From the NCBI RefSeq assembly GCF_900113705.1, contig NZ_FOQI01000013.1, positions 62,001-126,000 on the forward strand: DNA of 64,000 nucleotides, read 5' to 3'. The translations under genes were made by a program, and so were the position numbers. The notes beneath the pieces are model-generated. The model was not told the DNA's origin. It did no database searches and saw only the letters and a program-made list of their open reading frames with translations. This stretch comes from Collimonas sp. OK307. Lineage in GTDB: Bacteria; Pseudomonadota; Gammaproteobacteria; Burkholderiales; Burkholderiaceae_D. The stretch's first letter is position 1; the number at the start of each line of letters is the position of its first letter. Shown piece by piece: positions 34,270 through 42,635 of the stretch.

Positions 34270-35190
34270 CTATTGTCCGACCTTTGGCTTGCCAGCCGCC
34301 ACCATCTCAGGCAAAGCCGTCGGTACATCCGGATAGCGCAAGCGCACTCCCAACTCCTGCTTGATACGCTGGTTTTGCAAACGGCGCGATTCCGACATAA
34401 AGGACAACAACATAGGCGACACCGCTTGTTCCAGCTCGGCACGCGGCAGCCGCGGCGACAACGGCAGGCCGAAAGCCCGGGCTACCAGATCGAAGTATTC
34501 CGCCATTTTCAACTGGGAATCGTCGCTCGCATGATAAATGCGCAGGGGCGACGCCTTGAAGACGGCCGCTACGATGATCCGGGCCAGGTCGTCGGCATGT
34601 ATATGGTTGGTATACACGTCGTCGTCGTCGATCAGGGCCGGCGTCGCCTTTTGCAAACGGGCCAGCGGTAGCCGGTCTGCAGCGTAAATTCCGGGCACGC
34701 GCAGGATCGCCAGGCGCCCGCCGCGACGCCGTGCCCAGGCCCGCAACACCTGTTCCGCATCGACCCGACGCCTGGCGCGGCCATTGTGCGGACTCACGGC
34801 ACGGGTTTCGTCTATCAGCGCGCCACCGCAATCGCCATAGACACCGGTGGTGCTGATATAAACAAGAGTGGCCCGCTCGGGTAAAATGGCGGCCAGATTA
34901 CGGGTACGCTGGTCTTTTTCACCTGCAGAGTGCGGCGGCGCCAGATGGACGACAATCTGCGCCAGGCGGGCCAGGCGTCCCAGTGTTGACGGTTGATCAA
35001 GATCGGCCACCAGCGGAATTGCTCCGGCAGCGCGCAATTCTGCGCAACGAGCTGCCTGGCTGGTTACCGCGAATACGCGAAACCGATGCTTCAGCAGCGC
35101 TACCAAGCGCAATCCCACGTCGCCGCAGCCGAGAATCAACAGACGCGGCTTGCCTGGCTTGCCGTCATGGTTTTGTTTTATATTTTTCAT
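34270..35190 (-). CDS. NAD(P)-binding epimerase/dehydratase-like protein (YeeZ-like)
   Basis: A 306-residue short-chain-dehydrogenase/epimerase-like protein. The Rossmann loop is LLILGCGDVGLRL (about 17-29). VYISTTGVYGDCGG contains the Ser/Thr-Tyr region, and the C-terminus is typical of YeeZ/YfcH-type NAD-binding proteins. The exact reaction is unknown. The ATG lies only 11 bases from the divergent reductase gene start and has no clear ribosome site. Confidence 0.75.
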   Translation of the reverse strand: MKNIKQNHDGKPGKPRLLILGCGDVGLRLVALLKHRFRVFAVTSQAARCAELRAAGAIPLVADLDQPSTLGRLARLAQIVVHLAPPHSAGEKDQRTRNLAAILPERATLVYISTTGVYGDCGGALIDETRAVSPHNGRARRRVDAEQVLRAWARRRGGRLAILRVPGIYAADRLPLARLQKATPALIDDDDVYTNHIHADDLARIIVAAVFKASPLRIYHASDDSQLKMAEYFDLVARAFGLPLSPRLPRAELEQAVSPMLLSFMSESRRLQNQRIKQELGVRLRYPDVPTALPEMVAAGKPKVGQ

Positions 35191-35201
35191 TACAGGATTG
35201 T

Positions 35202-36227
35202 ATGAGTTTTCGGATAACTGTTCAGCCTAGCGGTCGCCAATTCAGCTGCGACGAAGGCGAGACCATTCTCAATGCCGCCATCCGCGCCGGCGTCGGTCTC
35301 CCCTACGGTTGCAAAAACGGTGCATGCAGTTCGTGCAAAGGCAAGCTGCTGGACGGCGACATCACCCACGGCGCCCATCAGGAAAAAGCCCTGCCGGTCA
35401 AGGAAGAGCAATTGGGCTTTGCCCTGTTCTGCTGCGCCACGCCACATTCCGACGTTACCATCGAAGCACGCGAAGTGGCTGGCATAGGCGAATTTCCAGT
35501 ACGTAAAATGCCGACCCGCGTGGTCAAGCTCGACAAGGTGGCCGATGACGTCATCGTATTGTCACTACAGTTGCCGGCTAACGAACGCCTGCAGTACCTG
35601 GCCGGCCAATACGTCGAATTCATGTTGCGCGACGGCAAGCGGCGCAGCTACAGCATGGCCAACGCGCCGTACAAGGACGAATACCTGACGTTGCATATCC
35701 GCCACATGCCGGGTGGTTTGTTTACCGATCAGGTATTTTCCACCATGAAAGAGCGCGACATCTTGCGCCTGGAAGGCCCGCTCGGCACCTTTTTCCTGCG
35801 TGAGGATTCGGACAAGCCGATGGTGCTGCTGGCCTCAGGTACCGGTTTCGCCCCGATCAAGGCCCTGATCGAACAATGTGCCCACACCGAATCGCAGCGA
35901 CCGATCACCTTGTACTGGGGCGGACGCCGCCCACAGGACCTGTACATGATGGCGTTGTGCGAGGAATGGGCCAGCACGCTGCCGAACTTCAAGTTCGTGC
36001 CGGTGATTTCGAATGCGCAGCCGGAAGATCAATGGACGGGCCGTAGCGGCTTCGTCCATCAGGCGGTGATTGAGGACATGCCGGATCTGTCCGCTTACCA
36101 GGTGTATGCCTGCGGCGCGCCGATCGTGGTGGAATCGGCGCAACGCGATTTTGTCGCCCTGTGCAAGCTGCCGGCCGAAGAGTTTTATGCGGATTCGTTT
36201 ACTTCAGAAGCGGATCTCGCGTCCTAG
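35202..36227 (+). CDS. 2Fe-2S ferredoxin / FAD-NAD(P)H reductase (AscD-like, CDP-6-deoxy-delta-3,4-glucoseen reductase type)
   Basis: A 341-residue electron-transfer flavoprotein. The N-terminal plant-type [2Fe-2S] domain has Cys37, Cys42, Cys45 and Cys77 or 78 (CKNGACSSC ... FCC). The FAD domain has RRSYSMANAP at about residues 147-156, and the NAD(P)H domain has VLLASGTGFAPIKALIEQ. The same fusion is found in AscD/RfbI and in reductases of oxygenases. No dideoxysugar genes are near, so the housekeeping role is unclear. AGGATTGT precedes the ATG at 35202; the frame stays open upstream, antisense to the epimerase gene, and that part is rejected. Confidence 0.85.
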   Translation: MSFRITVQPSGRQFSCDEGETILNAAIRAGVGLPYGCKNGACSSCKGKLLDGDITHGAHQEKALPVKEEQLGFALFCCATPHSDVTIEAREVAGIGEFPVRKMPTRVVKLDKVADDVIVLSLQLPANERLQYLAGQYVEFMLRDGKRRSYSMANAPYKDEYLTLHIRHMPGGLFTDQVFSTMKERDILRLEGPLGTFFLREDSDKPMVLLASGTGFAPIKALIEQCAHTESQRPITLYWGGRRPQDLYMMALCEEWASTLPNFKFVPVISNAQPEDQWTGRSGFVHQAVIEDMPDLSAYQVYACGAPIVVESAQRDFVALCKLPAEEFYADSFTSEADLAS

Positions 36228-36261
36228 CACCGAAATTTGTGGGAACAGCCGACAACAACGG

Positions 36262-36307
36262 CGCAAATATTTTTTGACGCACCACACAAAAGGTCCTAAT
36301 ATTTGCG
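36262..36307. promoter_or_regulatory. Inverted repeat bracketing the leader promoter
   Basis: CGCAAATATT (36262-36271) and AATATTTGCG (36298-36307) are perfect ten-base inverted arms 26 bases apart. The left arm touches the -35 box and the right arm covers the -10 box, so a dimeric regulator bound here could occlude the promoter. No protein can be named. Confidence 0.5.
36274..36302 (+). promoter_or_regulatory. Sigma-70 promoter with start point at the leader ORF ATG
   Basis: TTGACG (36274-36279), 17-base spacer, TAATAT (36297-36302). The usual 6-8 base distance puts the start point at about 36308-36310, i.e. at the ATG of the leader ORF, predicting a leaderless message. Confidence 0.7.
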
Positions 36308-36309
36308 TC

Positions 36310-36378
36310 ATGAACATGATCAAGACATTGTTGCGACGCCGTAGCCCATTACCTCAGCCTGGTAAGCCGTGCGCGTGA
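36310..36378 (+). CDS. 22-codon leader ORF with three consecutive Arg codons (candidate leader peptide)
   Basis: ATG-initiated ORF MNMIKTLLRRRSPLPQPGKP, ending Cys-Ala before TGA. Codons 9-11 are CGA CGC CGT. There is no Shine-Dalgarno, but the predicted transcription start is at or next to the ATG, so it could be translated as a leaderless message. A strong terminator follows 20 bases after the stop, ahead of an ArgD-like aminotransferase gene. The arrangement fits transcription attenuation with Arg as the read-out amino acid; that function is inferred. Confidence 0.5.
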   Translation: MNMIKTLLRRRSPLPQPGKPCA

Positions 36379-36397
36379 CCGTCGATTGATCACGAAG

Positions 36398-36425
36398 CCA
36401 CAGGCGATGCCTGTGGTTTTTTTTT
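36398..36425 (+). terminator. Terminator between leader ORF and aminotransferase gene
   Basis: CCACAGGC (36398-36405) pairs with GCCTGTGG (36409-36416) around GAT, followed by nine T (36417-36425). The aminotransferase ATG is 22 bases further, so transcripts from the promoter at 36274 must pass this site to express it. It could also end the upstream reductase transcript. Confidence 0.9.
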
Positions 36426-36447
36426 GCCCTTATTTTGGAGTAAGCAC

Positions 36448-37662
36448 ATGGAACACAGCGTGAAATTCAGCGATTACCCGGTCAACGACCTGATGTACAT
36501 CACCAACCGCCCTCCTCTGGTGTTTACCGAAGGCGACGGCATGTGGATGACGGATCATACCGGCAAGCGTTACCTGGATTACCTGCAGGGCTGGGCCGTC
36601 AATTCGCTGGGACACTCGCCGCAATGCATCCGGGATGCGCTGCTGGAACAATCGAAGAAGATCATCAATCCTTCGCCGGCCTTTTACAATGCGCCTTCGA
36701 TTGAACTGGCTCGCCTGCTGACTGCCAACTCCTGCTTCGACCGGGTGTTTTTCACGAACAGCGGTGCCGAGGCCAATGAAGGCGCGATCAAGCTGGCGCG
36801 CAAATGGGGCAAGAAGAATCCGAACCAGGACGGCCAGAACCGTTTTGAAATCATCACTTTCAATCATAGTTTTCACGGTCGTACCCTGGCCACCATGTCA
36901 GCCAGCGGTAAACCGGGCTGGGATACGATTTTTGCACCGCAAGTGCCAGGATTTCCAAAAGCCGAACTGAACGATCTGGCCAGCGTCGAAAAACTGATCA
37001 ACGACAAGACCGTCGCTGTCATGCTGGAGCCGGTACAGGGCGAAAGCGGCGTGATCCCGGCGACACGCGAATTCATGCAAGGCTTGCGCGAACTGACCAA
37101 GAAGCACAACGTCTTGCTGATCGTCGATGAAGTGCAATCCGGCATGGGCCGCAGCGGCGAACTGTTCGCGTATCAGTTATCCGGCATCACACCGGATATC
37201 ATGACGCTCGGTAAAGGTATCGGTGGCGGCGTGCCGCTGGCGGCGTTGCTCGCGCGTGAAGAGATCGCCTGCTTCGAGGCCGGCGACCAGGGCGGTACCT
37301 ACAATGGCAATCCGCTGATGACGGCGGTCGGCGTCGCGGTGATCAATACCTTGCTGGCGCCAGGTTTCCTGCAATCGGTGAAAGACAAGGGTGCCTACCT
37401 GAGCAGCGAGTTGTTGAAACTTACCGAAAAGCACGGGCTCGAAGGCGAGCGTGGCGAAGGTTTGTTGCGCGCACTGAAACTGGGGAGCGACATCGGCCCG
37501 CAGATCGTCGATATCGCACGCGACCTGAATCCGGTCGGCCTGCTGCTGAACTCGCCGCGGCCGAACCTGCTGCGCTTCATGCCGTCGCTGAACGTGACGA
37601 TTGCGGAAATCGACCAGATGATCGCCATGTTGTCGGACGTGATAAGCCAGCTTAAGAAGTAA
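36448..37662 (+). CDS. Class-III aminotransferase, acetylornithine transaminase-like (ArgD-like)
   Basis: A PLP-dependent aminotransferase of 404 residues from [10 protein letters not shown] (36448), with GGAG eight bases upstream. Key features: [15 protein letters not shown] (105-119), [11 protein letters not shown] (227-237) and the PLP Lys256 in [10 protein letters not shown]. Closest in character to acetylornithine/succinyl-diaminopimelate transaminases, which act in arginine and lysine synthesis. Related omega-aminotransferases cannot be excluded. Expression probably depends on read-through of the terminator at 36398-36425. Confidence 0.85.
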   Translation: MEHSVKFSDYPVNDLMYITNRPPLVFTEGDGMWMTDHTGKRYLDYLQGWAVNSLGHSPQCIRDALLEQSKKIINPSPAFYNAPSIELARLLTANSCFDRVFFTNSGAEANEGAIKLARKWGKKNPNQDGQNRFEIITFNHSFHGRTLATMSASGKPGWDTIFAPQVPGFPKAELNDLASVEKLINDKTVAVMLEPVQGESGVIPATREFMQGLRELTKKHNVLLIVDEVQSGMGRSGELFAYQLSGITPDIMTLGKGIGGGVPLAALLAREEIACFEAGDQGGTYNGNPLMTAVGVAVINTLLAPGFLQSVKDKGAYLSSELLKLTEKHGLEGERGEGLLRALKLGSDIGPQIVDIARDLNPVGLLLNSPRPNLLRFMPSLNVTIAEIDQMIAMLSDVISQLKK

Positions 37663-37698
37663 GACTGATAGCAAAAGGTAAATCAGGGTGTGTATTCG

Positions 37699-38181
37699 AT
37701 GACGATCAGAAATCTCTTTATCTGTTGCCTGGCTTTGTTGCTGGCAGCTTGCGGCGGAACCGGTTTGGTCCGCCCCGGCTCCGCCGACGACGCACCTGTC
37801 AGCGAAAAGGGCAACAACATCGTCATCTACTCGCTGGGCCTGATTGATACCAACTATCGCTTCGGCGGCAAGAACCCGGAAGCCGGGCTCGATTGCAGCG
37901 GCATGGTCACTTACGTGTATAAACAGGCGGCGGGGCTCAATGTCACCGGTAGCGCGGCAGATATCGCGCGCCAGGGAAAAAGTATTTCCAAGGCAGAACT
38001 ACGGCCTGGCGACCTGGTTTTTTTCAATACCATGCACCGCGCTTTTTCCCATGTCGGGATTTATATTGGCGACGGCCGCTTCATCAATGCGCCGTCGACC
38101 AATGGCAAGGTACGTATAGACCGTCTCGACAATCGTTATTACGCGACGCGTTTTGAGGCGGTGCGCCGGTATTTTGATTGA
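37699..38181 (+). CDS. NlpC/P60 lipoprotein (peptidoglycan endopeptidase)
   Basis: A 160-residue lipoprotein. The lipobox LLAAC ends the signal helix (FICCLALLLAACGG). The NlpC/P60 domain has the catalytic Cys in LDCSGMVTYVY, the His in FSHVGIYIGDG and a third polar residue in FINAPSTNGKV. It would cleave peptide stems of peptidoglycan in the periplasm, like Spr/MepS. The start could also be the GTG at 37690. A terminator follows. Confidence 0.88.
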   Translation: MTIRNLFICCLALLLAACGGTGLVRPGSADDAPVSEKGNNIVIYSLGLIDTNYRFGGKNPEAGLDCSGMVTYVYKQAAGLNVTGSAADIARQGKSISKAELRPGDLVFFNTMHRAFSHVGIYIGDGRFINAPSTNGKVRIDRLDNRYYATRFEAVRRYFD

Positions 38182-38217
38182 TCGCTGTGGATTGATTACT
38201 TTCGGCTGATATAAACA

Positions 38218-38256
38218 AAAACGCCGTTCCGGCTGATGCTGGAACGGCGTTTTTTT
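38218..38256. terminator. Bidirectional terminator between the NlpC gene and lpdA
   Basis: ACGCCGTTCC (38221-38230) pairs with GGAACGGCGT (38241-38250), flanked by A-run on the left and T-run on the right, so it serves both convergent genes. Confidence 0.9.
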
Positions 38257-38263
38257 ATGCTGC

Positions 38264-38282
38264 GTGGGCACTGCGTGCCCAC
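38264..38282. repeat. REP-like palindrome
   Basis: GTGGGCAC (38264-38271) and GTGCCCAC (38275-38282), perfect arms with a three-base loop, ten bases from the lpdA stop. Same core as the other intergenic palindromes. Confidence 0.6.
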
Positions 38283-38291
38283 CCTGCTGCT

Positions 38292-40400
38292 TTATTTCTT
38301 CTTTGGGATGAACAGGTCGGTGATCGTGCCCAAGCCCATTTCAGCCGCAAACATCGGCGTCTCCGACAGCGTCGGATGGGCATGGATGGTCAACGCCAGG
38401 TCTTCCAGGTCGGCGCCCATTTCCATCGCCAGCACGGTTTCCGCCAACAGCTCGCCGGCATTCACGCCAACGATACCGGCGCCGATGATGCGTTTTGTGG
38501 TCGGATCCCACAACAGCTTGGTCATGCCGTCGTCGCGGCCCATTGCCAGTGCACGGCCGCTTGCCGCCCACGGGAAATTGGCTTTTTCGAAAGGAATGCC
38601 TTTGGCTTTGGCTTCGGTTTCGGTCAGGCCCATCCAGGCGATTTCCGGATCGGTGTAGGCCACCGACGGAATCGTCATCGCATCGAACTCAACCTTGTGT
38701 CCGGCGATGACTTCAGCTGCAACCTTGGCTTCGTTGGTGGCTTTGTGCGCCAGCATAGGATCGCCGCAGATGTCGCCGATGGCAAAGATGTGCGGGACGT
38801 TGGTACGCTGTTGTTTGTTGGCCGGGATAAAACCACGCTCGTTGACGATCACGCCAGCTTTTTCAGCTGCGATTTCCTTGCCGTTAGGACGACGGCCTAC
38901 GGCCACCAGCACCATATCGTACAGTTGCGGTTCCGGTGCTGCCGGGGAGCTGCTGTCGGCGCCTTCAAACGTTGCGCGCAAACCTTCTTTCAAGGCTTCC
39001 AGTTTGGTGACCTTGGTTTTCAGGTAAATCGCTTCGTAGCGTTTTTCGATACGCTTTTGCAGCGGCTTGACGACGTCGCGGTCGGCCGCAGGAATCAAGC
39101 CGTCGGCAAATTCGACCACCGTTACCTTGGAGCCGAGCGCGTCATACACGCAAGCCATTTCCAGGCCGATGATGCCACCGCCGATGACCAGCAGTTTCTT
39201 CGGAATCTGGCGCAGTTCCAGCGCGCCGGTGGAATCGATCAGACGCGGATCGTCGTACGGGAAACCGGGGATGCGGGCGACCGAAGAACCGGCGGCGATA
39301 ATCGCATTCTTGAAACCGACTACTTTCGGACCGTCAGCGGTGGCTACCGTGATCGTGTTGGCTGAGCTGAATTCCCCCTTGCCGGTCAACACTTGCACTT
39401 TGCGCGCCTTCGACAACCCGCTCAGGCCGCCGGTCAATTTCTTGATGACGCTTTCTTTCCAGCCGCGCAAGGCATCGATGTCGATTTCCGGCGCCGACAT
39501 CTTGACGCCGAAATGCGCCATTTCTTCCGCTTCTGTAATCACCTTGGCTGCATGCAAAAGCGCCTTGGATGGAATACAACCGACGTTCAGGCAAACCCCG
39601 CCGAGGCTAGGATAACGCTCGATCATCACCACGCTTTGGCCCAGGTCGGCAGCACGGAATGCTGCGGTATAGCCGCCAGGACCAGCGCCCAGCACCATGG
39701 TGTCGCACTCGATATCGACCTTGCCGGCGAAACTGACGGCGGCGGGAGCCGCTACAGCAGGCGCAGCTGCCGGAGCAGGGGCCGTAGCTGCTGGCGCAGC
39801 AGGAGCTACCCCGGCAGCACCGACGGTTTCCAGCAACACGATCAGGGAACCTTCGCTAACCTTGTCGCCGACCTTGACCTTGATTTCCTTGATCGTACCG
39901 GCCTGGCTGGAAGGAATCTCCATGCTGGCCTTGTCCGATTCAACGGTAATCAGCGACTGGTCGACCTTGACGCTGTCGCCAACCTTGACCATCAACTCGA
40001 TGACGTCGACTTCCTTGACATCGCCGATATCCGGCACTTTGATTTCGATCGTGCTGACGGCGCCGGTCGCTGCGGCTGGTGCAGTCGCAGCAGCCGGGGT
40101 GGCGGCAGCTGGTGCCGCCGCTTGCGCTGGTGCGGCAGAGGGCGCAGCAGATGCTGCAGCGCCGGCAGCTTCCAACACCAGAACCAGCGAACCTTCACTA
40201 ACCTTGTCGCCGACCTTGACCTTGATTTCCTTGATGACGCCGGCCTGGCTGGATGGAATCTCCATGCTGGCCTTGTCCGATTCCACCGTGATCAGCGACT
40301 GATCGACCTTGACGGTATCGCCCACCTTGACCAGCAATTCAATGACTTCTACTTCTTTGACGTCGCCGATATCCGGGACCTTGACTTCAACCATACTCAT
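38292..40400 (-). CDS. lpdA: Dihydrolipoyl dehydrogenase (E3) with two N-terminal lipoyl domains
   Basis: The E3 flavoprotein of pyruvate dehydrogenase, reoxidising dihydrolipoamide with NAD. It has 702 residues, far longer than a plain E3 (~475), because two lipoyl domains precede it: about 1-80 and 117-196, each with [15 protein letters not shown] around the lipoylated Lys, separated by Ala/Pro-rich linkers. The E3 part starts near 228, with FAD loop [18 protein letters not shown] and redox pair GGVCLNVGC. The His-Glu end region is present (HAHPTLSE). GGAG precedes the start. Single-lipoyl E3 is common in Burkholderiales; two domains is less usual. Confidence 0.94.
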   Translation of the reverse strand: MSMVEVKVPDIGDVKEVEVIELLVKVGDTVKVDQSLITVESDKASMEIPSSQAGVIKEIKVKVGDKVSEGSLVLVLEAAGAAASAAPSAAPAQAAAPAAATPAAATAPAAATGAVSTIEIKVPDIGDVKEVDVIELMVKVGDSVKVDQSLITVESDKASMEIPSSQAGTIKEIKVKVGDKVSEGSLIVLLETVGAAGVAPAAPAATAPAPAAAPAVAAPAAVSFAGKVDIECDTMVLGAGPGGYTAAFRAADLGQSVVMIERYPSLGGVCLNVGCIPSKALLHAAKVITEAEEMAHFGVKMSAPEIDIDALRGWKESVIKKLTGGLSGLSKARKVQVLTGKGEFSSANTITVATADGPKVVGFKNAIIAAGSSVARIPGFPYDDPRLIDSTGALELRQIPKKLLVIGGGIIGLEMACVYDALGSKVTVVEFADGLIPAADRDVVKPLQKRIEKRYEAIYLKTKVTKLEALKEGLRATFEGADSSSPAAPEPQLYDMVLVAVGRRPNGKEIAAEKAGVIVNERGFIPANKQQRTNVPHIFAIGDICGDPMLAHKATNEAKVAAEVIAGHKVEFDAMTIPSVAYTDPEIAWMGLTETEAKAKGIPFEKANFPWAASGRALAMGRDDGMTKLLWDPTTKRIIGAGIVGVNAGELLAETVLAMEMGADLEDLALTIHAHPTLSETPMFAAEMGLGTITDLFIPKKK

Positions 40401-40491
40401 AGCGTTTGCTCCATGCTCGTTCCCCCGTCTGGAGGAAAAATGTGTGATGTAGTGTGATGCTGCGTGCCGTGCCCAGCGTGCCCTGCGCCGC

Positions 40492-41061
40492 CTAGGATTT
40501 CATTTCAAAACTGTGAATGCGCATCGGGGTGGCAGAACTCTTATCGAATTCAACGCCGGCATGCACCCCGACTTCGGCGATACGCTGTGCGCTGACATCC
40601 TGGTCGTAGACTGCATACATCGCGCCCAAGGCAAAATTGCGGCCACTGCCTATGCCCCAGAAACGATCGAAACTGAACACTTCGCGATAGGAATACACAC
40701 CGAAAATACCGTAAGGATTGGCAATCAAGGCAGTAATCTGCGATGACTCGTAGGGATCGTCTTCATCCTCTTTGGTATTCAGGAAATACTGATCCTTGAG
40801 GATGGTGTGTACCTTGGAAAAGGTCTCGAATACCTCGTCGCGCGTATTCAGCTTGCAGTCTTCTCCCATGCCGGTCAGCAGCTTGCGCATCACCGGGAAA
40901 TGCGCTGCGGTGCCAGCCAGCGTGATATACGATTCGCCAACCTGGAATATCTTGTTGTTGACCTCATAAGCATGCGACAAACGGGTATCGCCGAACGTCA
41001 CCAGCGAATCAGACGCAATCGCGATTTGCCCATTTTTTTTGACGACAACACAGGTAGTCAT
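40492..41061 (-). CDS. Betaproteobacterial proteasome homologue (BPH), Ntn-hydrolase
   Basis: A 189-residue proteasome-beta-like protein. After Met removal the chain would begin Thr-Thr ([19 protein letters not shown]), giving an N-terminal Thr nucleophile. The Asp/Ser pair in [10 protein letters not shown] and the [13 protein letters not shown] stretch match proteasome-fold subunits. It is not HslV (no ATPase HslU nearby) and lacks the Anbu signature; the BPH family fits best. GGAGAGCAACT precedes ATG 41061, so the eight residues of the longer frame are rejected. It sits between aceF and lpdA in the same direction, and its substrates are unknown. Confidence 0.78.
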   Translation of the reverse strand: MTTCVVVKKNGQIAIASDSLVTFGDTRLSHAYEVNNKIFQVGESYITLAGTAAHFPVMRKLLTGMGEDCKLNTRDEVFETFSKVHTILKDQYFLNTKEDEDDPYESSQITALIANPYGIFGVYSYREVFSFDRFWGIGSGRNFALGAMYAVYDQDVSAQRIAEVGVHAGVEFDKSSATPMRIHSFEMKS

Positions 41062-41142
41062 AGTTGCTCTCCATCGGTATGCCAAATGACCGCAAGCGGC
41101 GCAAAATGAAAGGACAAGCTTTCATTTTGCGCCCGCCCGGCA

Positions 41143-42468
41143 TCACAACAGTGTCTTGCGCATGTCGGCCAGTACTTCAGCCAGATAGACGCTAAAGCGT
41201 GCACCCATGGCGCCGTCGACAACGCGATGATCGTAAGACAAGGAGGTAGGCATCATCAGGCGCGGCACGAATTGCTTGCCATCCCAGACCGGTTTCAACG
41301 ATGCTTTCGACAAGCCCAGGATCGCCACTTCAGGCGCATTGATGATCGGCGTGAATGCCGTACCACCGATACCGCCCAACGAAGAAATCGTGAAGGTTGC
41401 GCCTTGCATGTCGGCCGGCTTCAACTTGCCGTCGCGGGCTTGGGCAGACAATTCGCCCATTTCCTGGGCGATCTGGCCGATGCCCTTTTTGTCGGCATCC
41501 TTGATCACCGGTACTACCAGGCCGTTCGGCGTGTCGGCGGCAAAGCCGATGTTGTAGTACTGCTTGAGGATCAGGTTTTCACCCTTGGCATCGAGCGAGG
41601 AATTGAATGCAGGGAATTTCTTCAGCGCAGCGACGCTGGCCTTGATCACGAATGCCAGCATGGTCAGCTTGACCGGCGACTTGGCCTTGGCAAAACTGTC
41701 ATTGGCTTGCTTGCGGAATTCTTCCAGCTCGGTGATATCGGCTTCGTCGAATTGCGTGACGTGCGGGATCATGACCCAGTTGCGATGCAGGTTCGGGCCG
41801 CTGAGTTTTTTGATACGCGACAACGGCAGCAACTCGGTCGGGCCTTGCTTGCTGAAATCCAGCGATGGCCATGCCAACAGATCCAGTCCGACACCGCTAC
41901 CGCCCTTGCTGGCCGAAGCAGCAGCGCTACCGCTGGCCGCACCTGAGATCACGCCCTTGACGTAATTCTGTACATCTTCGTGGGTGATACGGGCCTTGAT
42001 GCCGGTGCCGGCAACGCGGCTCAGGTCAACACCCAGTTCACGCGCGAATTTGCGCACCGATGGCGATGCATGCGGAATGCTGCCGCTGGCAAGGACCGGT
42101 GCTGCCGGAGCTGGCGCCGCTACCGGAGCAGGTGCAGCTACTACTGCAGGCGCCGGGGCCGGAGCTGCCGCCGTCGGTGCTGCCGGCGCCGCAGCCGGAG
42201 CGCTGGCTGGCGCCGGCGCTGCCGCAGCTGCATCGACTTCAAGTACCAGCACCAAAGTGCCTTCCTTGACCTTGTCGCCCAGCTTGACTTTCAATTCCTT
42301 GATCACACCCGCATGACTGGACGGGATTTCCATGCTGGCCTTGTCGGATTCGACCGTGATCAGCGATTGATCAACCTTTACCGTGTCGCCGACCTTGACC
42401 ATCAATTCAATGACTTCAACTTCACTGACGTCGCCGATATCCGGGACTTTGACTTCCACCATACTCAT
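41143..42468 (-). CDS. aceF: Pyruvate dehydrogenase E2, dihydrolipoamide acetyltransferase AceF
   Basis: Core of the pyruvate dehydrogenase complex. 441 residues: a single lipoyl domain (1-78, [15 protein letters not shown]), an Ala/Pro-rich linker (about 80-125), the E1/E3-binding domain (ASPSVRKFARELGVD, about 131-165), another Gly/Ser/Ala linker and the catalytic domain, with active-site His in SYDHRVVDGA near the end. E. coli AceF has three lipoyl domains; here the two others are on LpdA. GGAGCTAAGCG precedes the ATG. Confidence 0.95.
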   Translation of the reverse strand: MSMVEVKVPDIGDVSEVEVIELMVKVGDTVKVDQSLITVESDKASMEIPSSHAGVIKELKVKLGDKVKEGTLVLVLEVDAAAAAPAPASAPAAAPAAPTAAAPAPAPAVVAAPAPVAAPAPAAPVLASGSIPHASPSVRKFARELGVDLSRVAGTGIKARITHEDVQNYVKGVISGAASGSAAASASKGGSGVGLDLLAWPSLDFSKQGPTELLPLSRIKKLSGPNLHRNWVMIPHVTQFDEADITELEEFRKQANDSFAKAKSPVKLTMLAFVIKASVAALKKFPAFNSSLDAKGENLILKQYYNIGFAADTPNGLVVPVIKDADKKGIGQIAQEMGELSAQARDGKLKPADMQGATFTISSLGGIGGTAFTPIINAPEVAILGLSKASLKPVWDGKQFVPRLMMPTSLSYDHRVVDGAMGARFSVYLAEVLADMRKTLL

Positions 42469-42635
42469 CGCTTAGCTCCATTCATTCTGCCCGCTGTAAA
42501 TCGCGGGCCTGAGTTTCCTTTCAGAAAATTCAGGCCCGCGTTCATAGCCGTGGAAATTTTAATACTGGCTTGGTTACCGTTACTCTTACCTGCTATTGCT
42601 TGCTAACTTGTTGTCCAGTTATCAAGACCAGTACC

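Noticed and set aside
39393-40457. 354-codon open frame on the plus strand
   Set aside because: Antisense to lpdA; the repeated FDLDFLD pattern is only the reverse of the lipoyl-domain repeats.
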